Shown here: piece by piece, positions 30,011 to 37,440 of the stretch
Layout of the letters: each line of letters opens with the position of its first letter
How positions within the stretch are numbered: the first letter of the stretch is position 1
Origin: Archangium lansingense
GTDB taxonomy: Bacteria; Myxococcota; Myxococcia; Myxococcales; Myxococcaceae
Length of the DNA: 64,000 nucleotides
Direction of reading: 5' to 3'
Assembly (NCBI RefSeq): GCF_026626635.1
Contig: NZ_JAPNKA010000001.1
Span: 5,270,001-5,334,000, forward strand
Made by a program: the position numbers and the translations under genes
Notes under the pieces: generated by a model
Seen by the model: the letters and a program-made list of their open reading frames with translations, nothing else
Databases searched by the model: none
Told to the model about the DNA's origin: nothing

Positions 30011-31549
30011 TCACCCCGGCGGACCGGCCCGGGGGAGCTGCACGTGGAAGGTCGAGCCCTTCCCCACGGTACTCTCCACGAAGAGGGTTCCGCCGTGGGC
30101 CTGGACGATCTGCCGGGCGATCCACAGCCCCAACCCCAGACCCCCGTAGTGTCTTTCCGGCACGGCCCGCTCGAACCGTTCGAAGATGCGGGACAGGGCC
30201 TCGGGGGAGATGCCGATGCCCTCGTCCTTCACGGTCAGGCGCGCCAGCTCCGCGTCGGCATCCACCTTCACCTCGATGGGTTTGCCCTCGCCGAACTTGA
30301 TGGCGTTGGACAGGAGGTTGAGGAGGACCTGCTCCAATCGCAACGCATCCCACAACCCCACCGCCGGCCCTCTCGTTTCCAGAACGAGCCTCGAACCCGA
30401 CCGGGCGGCCCTCGCCTCATCCTGGGCCACCACCCTGCGCACGAGCGCCTCCAGGTCCACACGCTCCAGGCTCAGTTCGGGCCCGCGGGTGACGAGCCGG
30501 GAGACATCCAGGAGCTCGTTGATGAGTGCCCCCAACCGCCTGGACTGCTGCTCCGCGAGGCCCAGCTGGGTGAGCGCCTTGTCATGCTCCTGGTGGCGGA
30601 GGCCGCGCAGGCCCTGTTGGAGGGAAAGCTGGAGCGAGGTCAGCGGAGTCTTCAGCTCATGGGAAGCCACCGCGAGGAAGACATCCCGGGCGCGGATCGC
30701 CTCCTGGGCCGCATGGTAGAGCCGGCTCCGTTCCTCCTCGGCCCGCTTGTGCTCGGTGATGTCCTGGAGCACGGAAATGAAATACTCGATGCCGCCGGCC
30801 GGGTTGAGCATCGCGACCGTGGAGAGGTTGGCCCAGACCACGGCTCCATCCTTGCGGACATACCGTTTCTCCCAGGTCATGGCGGCGGCGGCTGTTCCAG
30901 ACGACTTCATCAGCCGCACCTGAGCCAGGCTGGAGGGCAGATCCTCGGGGTAGGTGATGCCGGCCCAGGTCAGTTCCCGGAGCTCCTCGGCGGAGTAGCC
31001 GAGGATGTCGCACAGCTTCGGGTTGACCAGCACGAACCGCCCGTCGGCCCCCGTCACCTGGGCGATGCCGACGCCGGCCTGCTCGAAGATGATCCGGAAC
31101 CGCTCCTCGCTCTCCCGGAGCGAATCCTCCGCGCGTTGCCGTTCCGCGAGCAGTCGGGCGAAGGAGCGAGCCAGCCGGCCAATCTCATCTCCGCGCTCCA
31201 GGTCGATGGGGGCCTGCTTCCCCGCCAGGAGGGATTCGGCATAGTGCTGAAGGTCCACCAGGGGCCGGATGAGCAACTGGGCGAGCCCTCCGACGCACAG
31301 CAACGCGAGGACGAGCTCGACGCTCAAGAGCAGGGACGGGATGCTGATTCCCGAGGGATCCTGGCCGCCGTGCCGGGCGATCTCCATCGAGGACAGGGCA
31401 ATCAGCGGAATCAACCCGACGAGGGACAGCCCCAGGAGCAGCTTGAGCCGGATGGGCAGGTTCTCCAGCCGCCGGAGCACACTCCCCCCGACAGTGGAGG
31501 GGGTGCGACCGCGATGATTGAAGCCCGCGAGTGGGCGCTCCTCTCTCAT
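30011..31549 (-). CDS. PAS-domain sensor histidine kinase
   Basis: ATG 31549 overlaps the TGA of the membrane gene upstream (ATGA) and gives 512 residues. Two hydrophobic helices near 33-50 and 72-95 are followed by a HAMP-like linker, a PAS domain (RFRIIFEQAGVGIAQVTGAD; NPKLCDILGYSAEELRELTW) with its PAC extension, the H box FLAVASHELKTPLTSLQL, and ATPase boxes NLLSNAIKFG, DEGIGI and GGLGLGLWIARQ. No receiver domain. The C-terminal part closely resembles the kinase at 17232. Translational coupling to a small membrane protein suggests that protein feeds it a signal. Confidence 0.9.
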   Translation of the reverse strand: MREERPLAGFNHRGRTPSTVGGSVLRRLENLPIRLKLLLGLSLVGLIPLIALSSMEIARHGGQDPSGISIPSLLLSVELVLALLCVGGLAQLLIRPLVDLQHYAESLLAGKQAPIDLERGDEIGRLARSFARLLAERQRAEDSLRESEERFRIIFEQAGVGIAQVTGADGRFVLVNPKLCDILGYSAEELRELTWAGITYPEDLPSSLAQVRLMKSSGTAAAAMTWEKRYVRKDGAVVWANLSTVAMLNPAGGIEYFISVLQDITEHKRAEEERSRLYHAAQEAIRARDVFLAVASHELKTPLTSLQLSLQQGLRGLRHQEHDKALTQLGLAEQQSRRLGALINELLDVSRLVTRGPELSLERVDLEALVRRVVAQDEARAARSGSRLVLETRGPAVGLWDALRLEQVLLNLLSNAIKFGEGKPIEVKVDADAELARLTVKDEGIGISPEALSRIFERFERAVPERHYGGLGLGLWIARQIVQAHGGTLFVESTVGKGSTFHVQLPRAGPPG

Positions 31550-32106
31550 AGCCAGCAACGACGGACCAGCAGTTCCGCATCTTCCCACAGGGGCGTGAGC
31601 ACCCAGAGTGTCGGCACTCCCAGGAGGAGCGAGGTGAACGTATTGGCCAGGGCCCAGACCCCCGCCAATCGGGGGAAGTCGCGGAAGAGGTCCGCCTCTC
31701 CGACGAAAACCAACGCCGTCACGCCCAGGATGGCGCCCGCGATGCTCGGCACGACGGCTCCCCAGAGAGCATAGAAGGCCAGCCCCTTCCTCCCCGGAAT
31801 GAGGGGTGACATGTGGAAGTGGCGAAAGGCCACCGCGGGAATGAGTCCCTGGACGAAGTTGGCGGGGATGAAGCCAAGGACGTGCACCGCGCCGCCTCCG
31901 GTGAGCAGGTTGGTGAAGACGGGGAAGATGGCACCTGCCAGCACCCCCCAGCCTCCGAACCAGATGCCCCCGACGACCTGGACCATGATGCCGGGCCAGA
32001 ACTGGCTAATCCCCGAACCGATGGGCAGCGAGAAGGTGCCCAGGGTACCCAGAAGGGTGCCTGCCAGGATCAGCCCCAGCATGATGAAGAAGAACCTCGG
32101 TTTCAT
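31546..32106 (-). CDS. Integral membrane protein coupled to the PAS kinase
   Basis: ATG 32106 gives 186 residues with about five hydrophobic helices: FFFIMLGLILAGTLLGTLGT, a helix in IMVQVVGGIWFGGWGVLAG, VHVLGFIPANFVQGLIPAVA, FYALWGAVVPSIAGAILGVT and FTSLLLGVPTLWVLTPLW. The Gly-rich helices and the GGxxFGGWxG and NLLTGG patterns resemble ECF-transporter S components or 5TM sensor modules, but I cannot assign a family with confidence. The stop overlaps the kinase start, so the two are made together; a sensor or receptor subunit for the kinase is the likely role (inference). Confidence 0.7.
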   Translation of the reverse strand: MKPRFFFIMLGLILAGTLLGTLGTFSLPIGSGISQFWPGIMVQVVGGIWFGGWGVLAGAIFPVFTNLLTGGGAVHVLGFIPANFVQGLIPAVAFRHFHMSPLIPGRKGLAFYALWGAVVPSIAGAILGVTALVFVGEADLFRDFPRLAGVWALANTFTSLLLGVPTLWVLTPLWEDAELLVRRCWL

Positions 32107-32427
32107 CGCACCTGTACTAGATGGGGAGCCCCCACGAGGAATCCAATCGACCTTCGAGAGGCGCCCTGCGGAGCGGCCCGATGGACGAGCGGTCCGCCGA
32201 CGTGCCTGGAGCCCACCTGGTCGGAGAAGCCTCGGCCTGACGCGGTGGGGGCCTACCGTCGATGAACGGAGCCCCCCTTCATGACGAAGCGGACGCGGCG
32301 CAGCGAGGAGATGTCGCCGCCCCTCCCCGTCGGGAGCTGGCGGGCGGCGCTCCCGTTATCACCTCTGCTCCGCCCTCCTGCACCGCTCCGCCGACTGGTG
32401 GGTCACTCTTTCGATTGTCGTCTGGGC
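32107..32427. other. Intergenic interval with an IS66 end relic
   Basis: No gene recognised. The part at 32322-32399 is a degenerate copy of the right end of the IS66 element at 34067-36679. The remainder shows no protein-like frame. Confidence 0.5.
32322..32399 (+). mobile_element. Solo relic of an IS66 right end
   Basis: CCCCGTCGGGAGCTGGCGGG, CTCCCGTTATCACCTCTGCT and TGCACCGCTCCGCCGACTGG match in order the right end of the complete IS66 at 36600-36675 with scattered differences. There is no transposase gene beside it, so an earlier related copy was deleted or only an end remains. Confidence 0.7.
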
Positions 32428-33540
32428 TCACTGCACCAGCACGTCATCGATGCGGTAGACCTCGGAGGTCGAGATGTAGGTGTTGTGGGCCTCGAGGTCG
32501 AGCCGCACGCTCTGGCCCGCGTACTGGGAGATGTCCATCGAGTAGAGCGCGTAGCTGCCCGAGGCGTAGAGGTTGCTCGCGATGGCGGAGTCGAACACGT
32601 AGCCGGACGAGGGCACGATGCGCACCCGCAGGTTGGAGACGACCGCGTCCGTCCTGCCCGACTCGATGCGGTAGTAGAACTGGAGCGTGCGCGCGGTGGT
32701 GGGCAGCTGCACCTGCTGGCTGATGCGCGCGGGCGTGGGGTAGGCCGGCTGCAGCACGGCGTGGCTGGTGCCACCATGGGACAGGCCCGCCGTCTCCGCG
32801 CGCACGGTGCCCGAGCTGGTCCAACTGGAGAGTGCCGACTCGAAGCCGCCATTGACGACCCCCGAGGTGGAGCCCGAGCCCGAGCCCGGCTCCACGAAGA
32901 AGGCCAGGTCATCCGCCTCGTTGTTGAAGGGGTAGGAGGTGGAGGTGGTGCAGGGGCTGGCCGAGCCGCCGTAGCGCAGTTGCGCGCGCACCGCCTGCAT
33001 CGAGCTGCCCGACTGGAGGGTGAAGGTATGGGTGAACGACCTCGCCCCCGAGCCCGTCATCGACAGCGTGGTGAGGTACCGCCACGTGGGCTGCGCGGCG
33101 TCGGTGGTGTAGTAGAGGTCGAGCTTGTCCGCGGTGTAGTAGGAGCCCGCCCAGACCTTCACCTGCAGTTGGATGGGCTTGCCTGCGGCCATGTTCGTCC
33201 CGGTGGTGGTGATGACCTTCACGGCGTCCACCGACTCGTCGTAGTGGAAGGAGCCCGAGGTTCCATCCGGGCAGCTCCCGCCAAGCGTGTTGGGCGCGTT
33301 GGCCTCGGGCCCCAGGTACGCCGAGCGTCCGGTGACCAGCGAGCCCGAGTCACATGAGAGCGCCGCCATGGTGCAGGAGGGCGCCATCAGCGTCGCGTCG
33401 TAGGTGGCCATGGCCTGGACGAGTGCCGGCTGCTTCGCCGTCAGGGTGGGCTCCTCCGCCGCCCGCTCCGCTTCCTGTCCACAGGCGGCCGTCAGCACGA
33501 GGGTGGTGAGGACGGCGGGGAACCTCAGGCGGTTCTTCAT
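32428..33540 (-). CDS. Lipoprotein with beta-sandwich (Ig/CBM-like) C-terminal domains
   Basis: ATG 33540 lies behind GGGAG and encodes a lipoprotein signal (LTTLVLTAAC, Cys about 20). The 370-residue product has a first beta-rich domain (about 60-220, including SGSFHYDESVDAVKVITTTG and an AWAGSYYTADKLDLYYTTD-like stretch) and a second, jelly-roll domain after a Ser/Gly linker (VVNGGFESALSSWTSSGTVR, LQFYYRIESGRTDAVVSNLR, VRLDLEAHNTYISTSEVYRI), as in family CBM/discoidin-like secreted modules. No catalytic domain. A surface binding function is inferred. Confidence 0.75.
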   Translation of the reverse strand: MKNRLRFPAVLTTLVLTAACGQEAERAAEEPTLTAKQPALVQAMATYDATLMAPSCTMAALSCDSGSLVTGRSAYLGPEANAPNTLGGSCPDGTSGSFHYDESVDAVKVITTTGTNMAAGKPIQLQVKVWAGSYYTADKLDLYYTTDAAQPTWRYLTTLSMTGSGARSFTHTFTLQSGSSMQAVRAQLRYGGSASPCTTSTSYPFNNEADDLAFFVEPGSGSGSTSGVVNGGFESALSSWTSSGTVRAETAGLSHGGTSHAVLQPAYPTPARISQQVQLPTTARTLQFYYRIESGRTDAVVSNLRVRIVPSSGYVFDSAIASNLYASGSYALYSMDISQYAGQSVRLDLEAHNTYISTSEVYRIDDVLVQ

Positions 33541-33644
33541 GTGCGCTCCCATGAGTCTCAATAGGGCTGGAAAATGCCGCCATTGTAGTAAAATAGGCAT
33601 TCCAGGTAAAACAGATTTTTCACGCGACGGCACCTTCCTCCGGT

Positions 33645-33866
33645 CTACTGGCGGTCGAGCGCTGGAGTGGAGCGTGGCTGTGCGAACCACGCCTCCGCGC
33701 CGCGGCTGCGGAAGCGGACCCGCTCGCCGTTCCGAAAGAGCGAGAACATGTAGGTGCCGCTCGGGTCGTCGAACCAGAACACGAACACCGGGCCGTGCTT
33801 GCGAGAGCACGCCTCGAAACCACCGATGTACACGAGCAGGACGTCCGAGTGGGGTACACGCATCAT
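33645..33866 (-). CDS. Small hypothetical protein
   Basis: ATG 33866 overlaps the TGA of the upstream remnant (ATGA), supporting genuine translation. The 73-residue product, MMRVPHSDVLLVYIGGFEAC then SRKHGPVFVFWFDDPSGTYM and FSLFRNGERVRFRSRGAEAW, is beta-rich with no signal peptide. I do not recognise the family. Its former operon partner is truncated near the IS66 element. Confidence 0.5.
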   Translation of the reverse strand: MMRVPHSDVLLVYIGGFEACSRKHGPVFVFWFDDPSGTYMFSLFRNGERVRFRSRGAEAWFAQPRSTPALDRQ

Positions 33867-34066
33867 GAACGGCACGACCCGAAGAATTGGATGAACGATA
33901 CGGCTCCGGCCTGCCCACCCCGCAGGCCCTGCCGCCGTGCCCTCCGGCGCTGCAGGGCGAACACCGCGCGCAGGAAGACGGTGAGGACGTCCGAGAGCAG
34001 TCCCACGTCCTTGAGCGCTACCGCCAGGCTCCCACGAAACTCCGCCAAGCCCGCTCTGGGAGTGCC
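33863..34066 (-). pseudogene. C-terminal fragment of an unknown gene beside IS66
   Basis: The frame is open from the IS66 insertion site to TGA at 33863-33865 and reads GLAEFRGSLAVALKDVGLLS, DVLTVFLRAVFALQRRRARR, QGLRGGQAGAVSFIQFFGSC. It overlaps the next gene by four bases, as true operon genes do. Across the insertion the frame enters a tRNA-like remnant, not protein, so truncation predates the IS66 insertion. Confidence 0.45.
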
Positions 34067-34139
34067 GTAAGCGCTCGGCGGACCACACCTTCCGCGTGAG
34101 GGAGGAGGCGTTCAGCGTCGCGTTCCAGGAGGTGTAGAC

Positions 34140-34517
34140 ATGGGACGCAACACGGAAAGAGTGGACGCAACGCTGGCGAGGGCCGCGGCAAGCAACTACT
34201 GGACGGAGGCCGAAGCGCAGGCGGTGCTCGAGGCATACGAGGTGAGCGGGTTGTCGGTGGCGGAGTTCGCCCGCCGCCATGGGCTGGGTCCACAGCGGCT
34301 GAGGTGGTGGAAGAAGCGACGGGCCGAGGAGGCGGCCCCGGGGCTCGCGTTCGTCCCGGTGCACGTCGCGGCGCCGCCGTCGCCAGAAGCACAGCGGGCA
34401 CCGGGCGCAGCCAGCATGGAGGTGCTGCTGGCCAGGGGCCGACGCATCCGGGTGGAGCCCGGCTTCGACGCGGGCTCGCTGGCGCGGCTGGTGAGGGCGC
34501 TGGAGGAAGCATGCTGA
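34140..34517 (+). CDS. tnpA: IS66 accessory protein TnpA
   Basis: ATG 34140 follows a strong AGGAGGTG site. The 125-residue protein has the IS66 TnpA helix-turn-helix: YWTEAEAQAVLEAYEVSGLS, VAEFARRHGLGPQRLRWWKK, and a C-terminal IRVEPGFDAGSLARLVRAL segment. TnpA is needed with TnpB for efficient IS66 transposition and probably binds the ends. Its TGA overlaps the tnpB start (ATGCTGA). Confidence 0.9.
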   Translation: MGRNTERVDATLARAAASNYWTEAEAQAVLEAYEVSGLSVAEFARRHGLGPQRLRWWKKRRAEEAAPGLAFVPVHVAAPPSPEAQRAPGAASMEVLLARGRRIRVEPGFDAGSLARLVRALEEAC

Positions 34518-34882
34518 CGCTGCCCTCCTCGGTGCGCATCCACCTGGCATGCCAGCCCGTCGACATGCGCAAGTCCTTCGATGGGCTCTCCATGCTGGCG
34601 CGGCAGGTACTGCGAGAGGACCCCTTGAGTGGACACCTCTTCGTCTTCTTCAACCGCACGCGCGACATGGTGAAGGTGCTGTGGTGGCACTCGGGCGGCT
34701 TCTGCCTCTTCTCCAAGCGCCTGGAGAAGGGCAGCTTCCGCCTGCCGCGTCCGCTGGCCGAGGATAGCTCCGCCCTCACCCTGGAGGCGGTGGAGCTCAC
34801 GCTGCTGCTGGAGGGGATTGATTTGAAGGCCAGCGTCCGGCGGCCTCGCTGGCAGCCCCCACCTCTGAAGTCGGCTGCGTGA
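34511..34882 (+). CDS. tnpB: IS66 accessory protein TnpB (Orf2)
   Basis: ATG 34511 overlaps the end of tnpA. The 123-residue product carries the highly conserved IS66 Orf2 pattern: VDMRKSFDGLSMLARQVL, DPLSGHLFVFFNRTRDMVKV, LWWHSGGFCLFSKRLEKGSF. The protein is essential for IS66 movement, though its biochemical role is unclear. It is intact. Confidence 0.93.
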   Translation: MLTLPSSVRIHLACQPVDMRKSFDGLSMLARQVLREDPLSGHLFVFFNRTRDMVKVLWWHSGGFCLFSKRLEKGSFRLPRPLAEDSSALTLEAVELTLLLEGIDLKASVRRPRWQPPPLKSAA

Positions 34883-34918
34883 GAATACCTCTTGCGTCCT
34901 GGGGCCGGCTCATGGCTC

Positions 34919-36589
34919 ATGTCCCGGGACATGAGCGGCGCGGCTCCCGGCAAGAAGATGACGGACGTACACGGCGTGGCGGCACTGCTGCGCACGCTGC
35001 TGGCCGAGGGCCAGGACGAGCAGGTGATTGAGCTGGTGTTGGGCCTGCTCTCGCAGTTGGTGGAGAAGAACACCGAGTTGGAGTTGCGGCTGCGCAAGGC
35101 GATGCGCCAGCGGTTTGGCCGCACTAGCGAGAAGCTATCAGCCGAGCAACTGTCGCTGTTCCTGGAGCAACTGGGCCAGGAGAACGCCGGGGCCCAAGAG
35201 GCGGCGGCGCCTGATGCCGGGGACGCATGCGTCGCGGCGGGCTCCACGCAGCCCTCCAAGCCACCACACAAGGAGTCGCGAAAGAAGGAGCGCAAGGGGC
35301 ACGGGCGCCGCCCGCTCCCCTCCAGCCTGCCGCGCGAGCAGCGCGTCCACCAGCCCCCGCCCGAGGCGCTGCGGTGCGAGGCATGCGGGCGGGACAAGAC
35401 GTGCTGTGGCGAGGAGAAGAGCGAGACATTGGAGTGGGTGCCCGGCCACTTCAAGGTGATTGAGGAGGTACGGCCCAAGTACGCCTGCCGGCCGTGTGGC
35501 GACGGGCTGGTGGTGGCTCCTCCCGCCGACAGGGTGATTGAGGGCGGATTGCCGGGTGCTGGCCTGGTGGCCCACGTCCTCGTGTCCAAATTCAAGGACC
35601 ACCTGCCGCTGCACCGGCTGAGCGGCATCTACGCGCGCCATGGCGTGCAGCTGCGTACCTCGACGCTCTCGGACTGGGTGGCCGCGGGCGCCGACACCCT
35701 CCAGCCGCTGGCCCGGGAGGTGGCCCGGCGGGCGCTGGCCTCGCACGTGCTGCAGAGCGACGACACGCACCTGAAGGTGCTCGACAGGGAGCACCCCAAC
35801 GGCCTCAAGCGCGGGCACATGTGGGTGTACCTGGGGGACACCACCTGGGCGGCCTTCGTCTACACGCCGGACTGGAAGGAAGAAGGGCCCCTGTCCTTCC
35901 TGGACAAGCGTGAGGGCTGGCTGCTGGTGGACGGGTACAAGGGCTACGACAAGCTGTTTACCCGCCAGGGCGCCACCGCGGTGGAGGTGGGATGCTGGAG
36001 CCATGCCCGTCGCTACTTCGTCGAGGCCTTGGACGCCGGTGACACACGAGCGGCGCTGCCGCTCTCGCTCATCGGCCGGCTCTTCGAGGTGGAGCGCGAA
36101 GCCGACGAGCAGCGGGTGGACGAGGCCGAGAGGCTGCGCAGGCGCGACGCGCTCTCACGCGCTGTCACGGAGCAACTGGGGCGCTGGGTGGCCGAAACCT
36201 ACAACCGGGAGCCGCCGAAGAGTCCGCTGGCGCAGGCGTGCCGCTACGCCATCAACCAGTGGAAGTCGCTGACGCGCTTCATGGAGGACGCGCGCCTGCC
36301 GCTGCACAACAACGCCTCGGAGCTGCGGCTGCGGGAGATTGCCGTCGGCAGGAAGAACTACCTGTTCGCCGGCAGCGACGCGGGAGCCGAGCGCGCCGCG
36401 TGCGTGTACACGCTGGTGGCCACGTGCGTGCTGGCCGGGGTGGAGCCGTGGGCGTACCTGGCTGATGTGCTGGAGAAGCTCGCCCAGGGCTGGCCGCAGC
36501 GCCGTCTCGAGGAACTGCTGCCGCCCATGTGGACGGCCGCGCGCACGGCTGCCGCCCAGACGCCCTCCACCTCTTCTGCCGTGACCTGA
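34919..36589 (+). CDS. tnpC: IS66 transposase TnpC
   Basis: Starting at ATG 34919 gives about 556 residues; ATG 34931 is an alternative. After a coiled-coil N-terminus with the RKAMRQRFGRTSEKLS motif comes a zinc-finger-like CEACGRDKTCC and a helix-turn-helix region, then the DDE core: LQSDDTHLKVLD, WLLVDGYKGYDKL and NNASELRLREIAVGRKNYLF. The C-terminal IS66 domain (CVYTLVATCVLAGVEPWAYL, DVLEKLAQGWP) is complete. The enzyme cuts and joins the IS ends. Confidence 0.93.
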   Translation: MSRDMSGAAPGKKMTDVHGVAALLRTLLAEGQDEQVIELVLGLLSQLVEKNTELELRLRKAMRQRFGRTSEKLSAEQLSLFLEQLGQENAGAQEAAAPDAGDACVAAGSTQPSKPPHKESRKKERKGHGRRPLPSSLPREQRVHQPPPEALRCEACGRDKTCCGEEKSETLEWVPGHFKVIEEVRPKYACRPCGDGLVVAPPADRVIEGGLPGAGLVAHVLVSKFKDHLPLHRLSGIYARHGVQLRTSTLSDWVAAGADTLQPLAREVARRALASHVLQSDDTHLKVLDREHPNGLKRGHMWVYLGDTTWAAFVYTPDWKEEGPLSFLDKREGWLLVDGYKGYDKLFTRQGATAVEVGCWSHARRYFVEALDAGDTRAALPLSLIGRLFEVEREADEQRVDEAERLRRRDALSRAVTEQLGRWVAETYNREPPKSPLAQACRYAINQWKSLTRFMEDARLPLHNNASELRLREIAVGRKNYLFAGSDAGAERAACVYTLVATCVLAGVEPWAYLADVLEKLAQGWPQRRLEELLPPMWTAARTAAAQTPSTSSAVT

Positions 36590-36679
36590 GCATCGCCCAT
36601 CCCCGTCGGCAGACCGGCGGGCGGCGCACCCGTTATCACATCTGCGCCGCCCCCCTGCACCGCTCCGCCGAGTGGATAC

Positions 36680-36724
36680 GGAGTGCCAGGTGGCAGGTTC
36701 GATTCCCGCCTCTTCCACTCCGCA
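36680..36724 (+). other. tRNA 3'-end-like fragment at the IS66 target
   Basis: GGCAGGTTCGATTCCCGCCT contains a canonical T-loop (TTCGATT) with a mostly paired stem, followed by the acceptor-like CTCTTCC. GGAGTG at 36680 could pair with CACTCC at 36717-36722. No D or anticodon arm exists, before or after removing the IS66. It is a tRNA remnant, a class of sequence often used as an attachment site. Confidence 0.4.
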
Positions 36725-36850
36725 TCTCTCGAACAGCTTGTGAGGGGGCTTCGGGTACTCCATCGTTACTGACTGGGAATACACTTCCAGGTGTGACAGA
36801 CAAACTCGCCAGCACGCTCCCGGCCGATGCGCTCCAGGCCATCGACAAGC
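36710..36850 (+). repeat. 141-bp direct repeat, right copy
   Basis: Matches 24434-24574 with three mismatches over 141 bases and identical spacing. It begins inside the tRNA-like 3' end and covers the leader and first 19 codons of the gene at 36793. Confidence 0.9.
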
Positions 36851-37383
36851 TGATCCTCGAAGGGCTGACCATCCCGGCCTTCCAGTTGATCATGAAGACG
36901 GCGGGCTGTTCTCTCTACGATGCCCAGGACGCCTTCTGGGAGCGTAGGGATGTGCTGAAGAAACTCCATCCGGTCTTGCGCGAACGAGACGAAGAAGAGG
37001 CGAGGCAATCCACACCGGAGGCCTGGCGCGCGAAGGCCCTTCAGGGGTTGGACCGGTTGGAAGGCACTCCTGTCGCCCTGGAGACGCTCTGGGACGGAGA
37101 CACGACGGGCTGGTTCCTCGTGCTCAGCGCCATCCTGCCCGGAGCCTCTCGCGAGCATCCCCGGTTCACGGCGGTCCATCTGGTCTCCATGCGCGGAAAT
37201 GGCGGGGACTTCCGCCTCTTCACGGGCCAGGTTCCACCCTGGCCCGTGAGCGCCGTTGCCCAGGCGATCGGCAGGATTGCCCACGAGCGCTGGAACATTC
37301 CCCTGTACTTCCCGTCACCCGCTCAGCCGGAAAACGACAGTCCACGCTGGTGGGATACGCAGGCTGTCCCGGCTACGTCCTGA
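36793..37383 (+). CDS. Hypothetical protein (intact parent of the truncated copy at 24517)
   Basis: GTG 36793 is preceded by TTCCAG. The 196-residue product starts TDKLASTLPADALQAIDKLI, followed by LEGLTIPAFQLIMKTAGCSL and an acidic helical middle, then a beta-rich half (TGWFLVLSAILPGASREHPR, FTAVHLVSMRGNGGDFRLFT). No signal peptide or catalytic signature. The first part suggests a small helical N-terminal domain; the later part may be an alpha/beta fold. Family not recognised. Its start is duplicated 12.3 kb upstream. Confidence 0.7.
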   Translation: MTDKLASTLPADALQAIDKLILEGLTIPAFQLIMKTAGCSLYDAQDAFWERRDVLKKLHPVLRERDEEEARQSTPEAWRAKALQGLDRLEGTPVALETLWDGDTTGWFLVLSAILPGASREHPRFTAVHLVSMRGNGGDFRLFTGQVPPWPVSAVAQAIGRIAHERWNIPLYFPSPAQPENDSPRWWDTQAVPATS

Positions 37384-37440
37384 CCGACTTGAAATAGCCA
37401 TGCCGTGCCGTTTGATAGACACCACTTGCGCCGGGGAGGG

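Larger units (their letters stand above)
34059..36687 (+). mobile_element. Complete IS66-family insertion sequence with 8-bp target duplication
   Basis: The element is 34067-36679 (2613 bp). The left end is GTAAGCGCTCGGCGGA and the right end, read inward, GTATCCACTCGGCGGA, both in the IS66 GTAA-type style. The direct repeat GGAGTGCC lies immediately outside each end (34059-34066, 36680-36687), the 8-bp duplication made by IS66 transposition. Inside are the three standard genes tnpA, tnpB and tnpC, all intact, so the element may still be mobile. It landed in a tRNA-like remnant. Confidence 0.92.
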
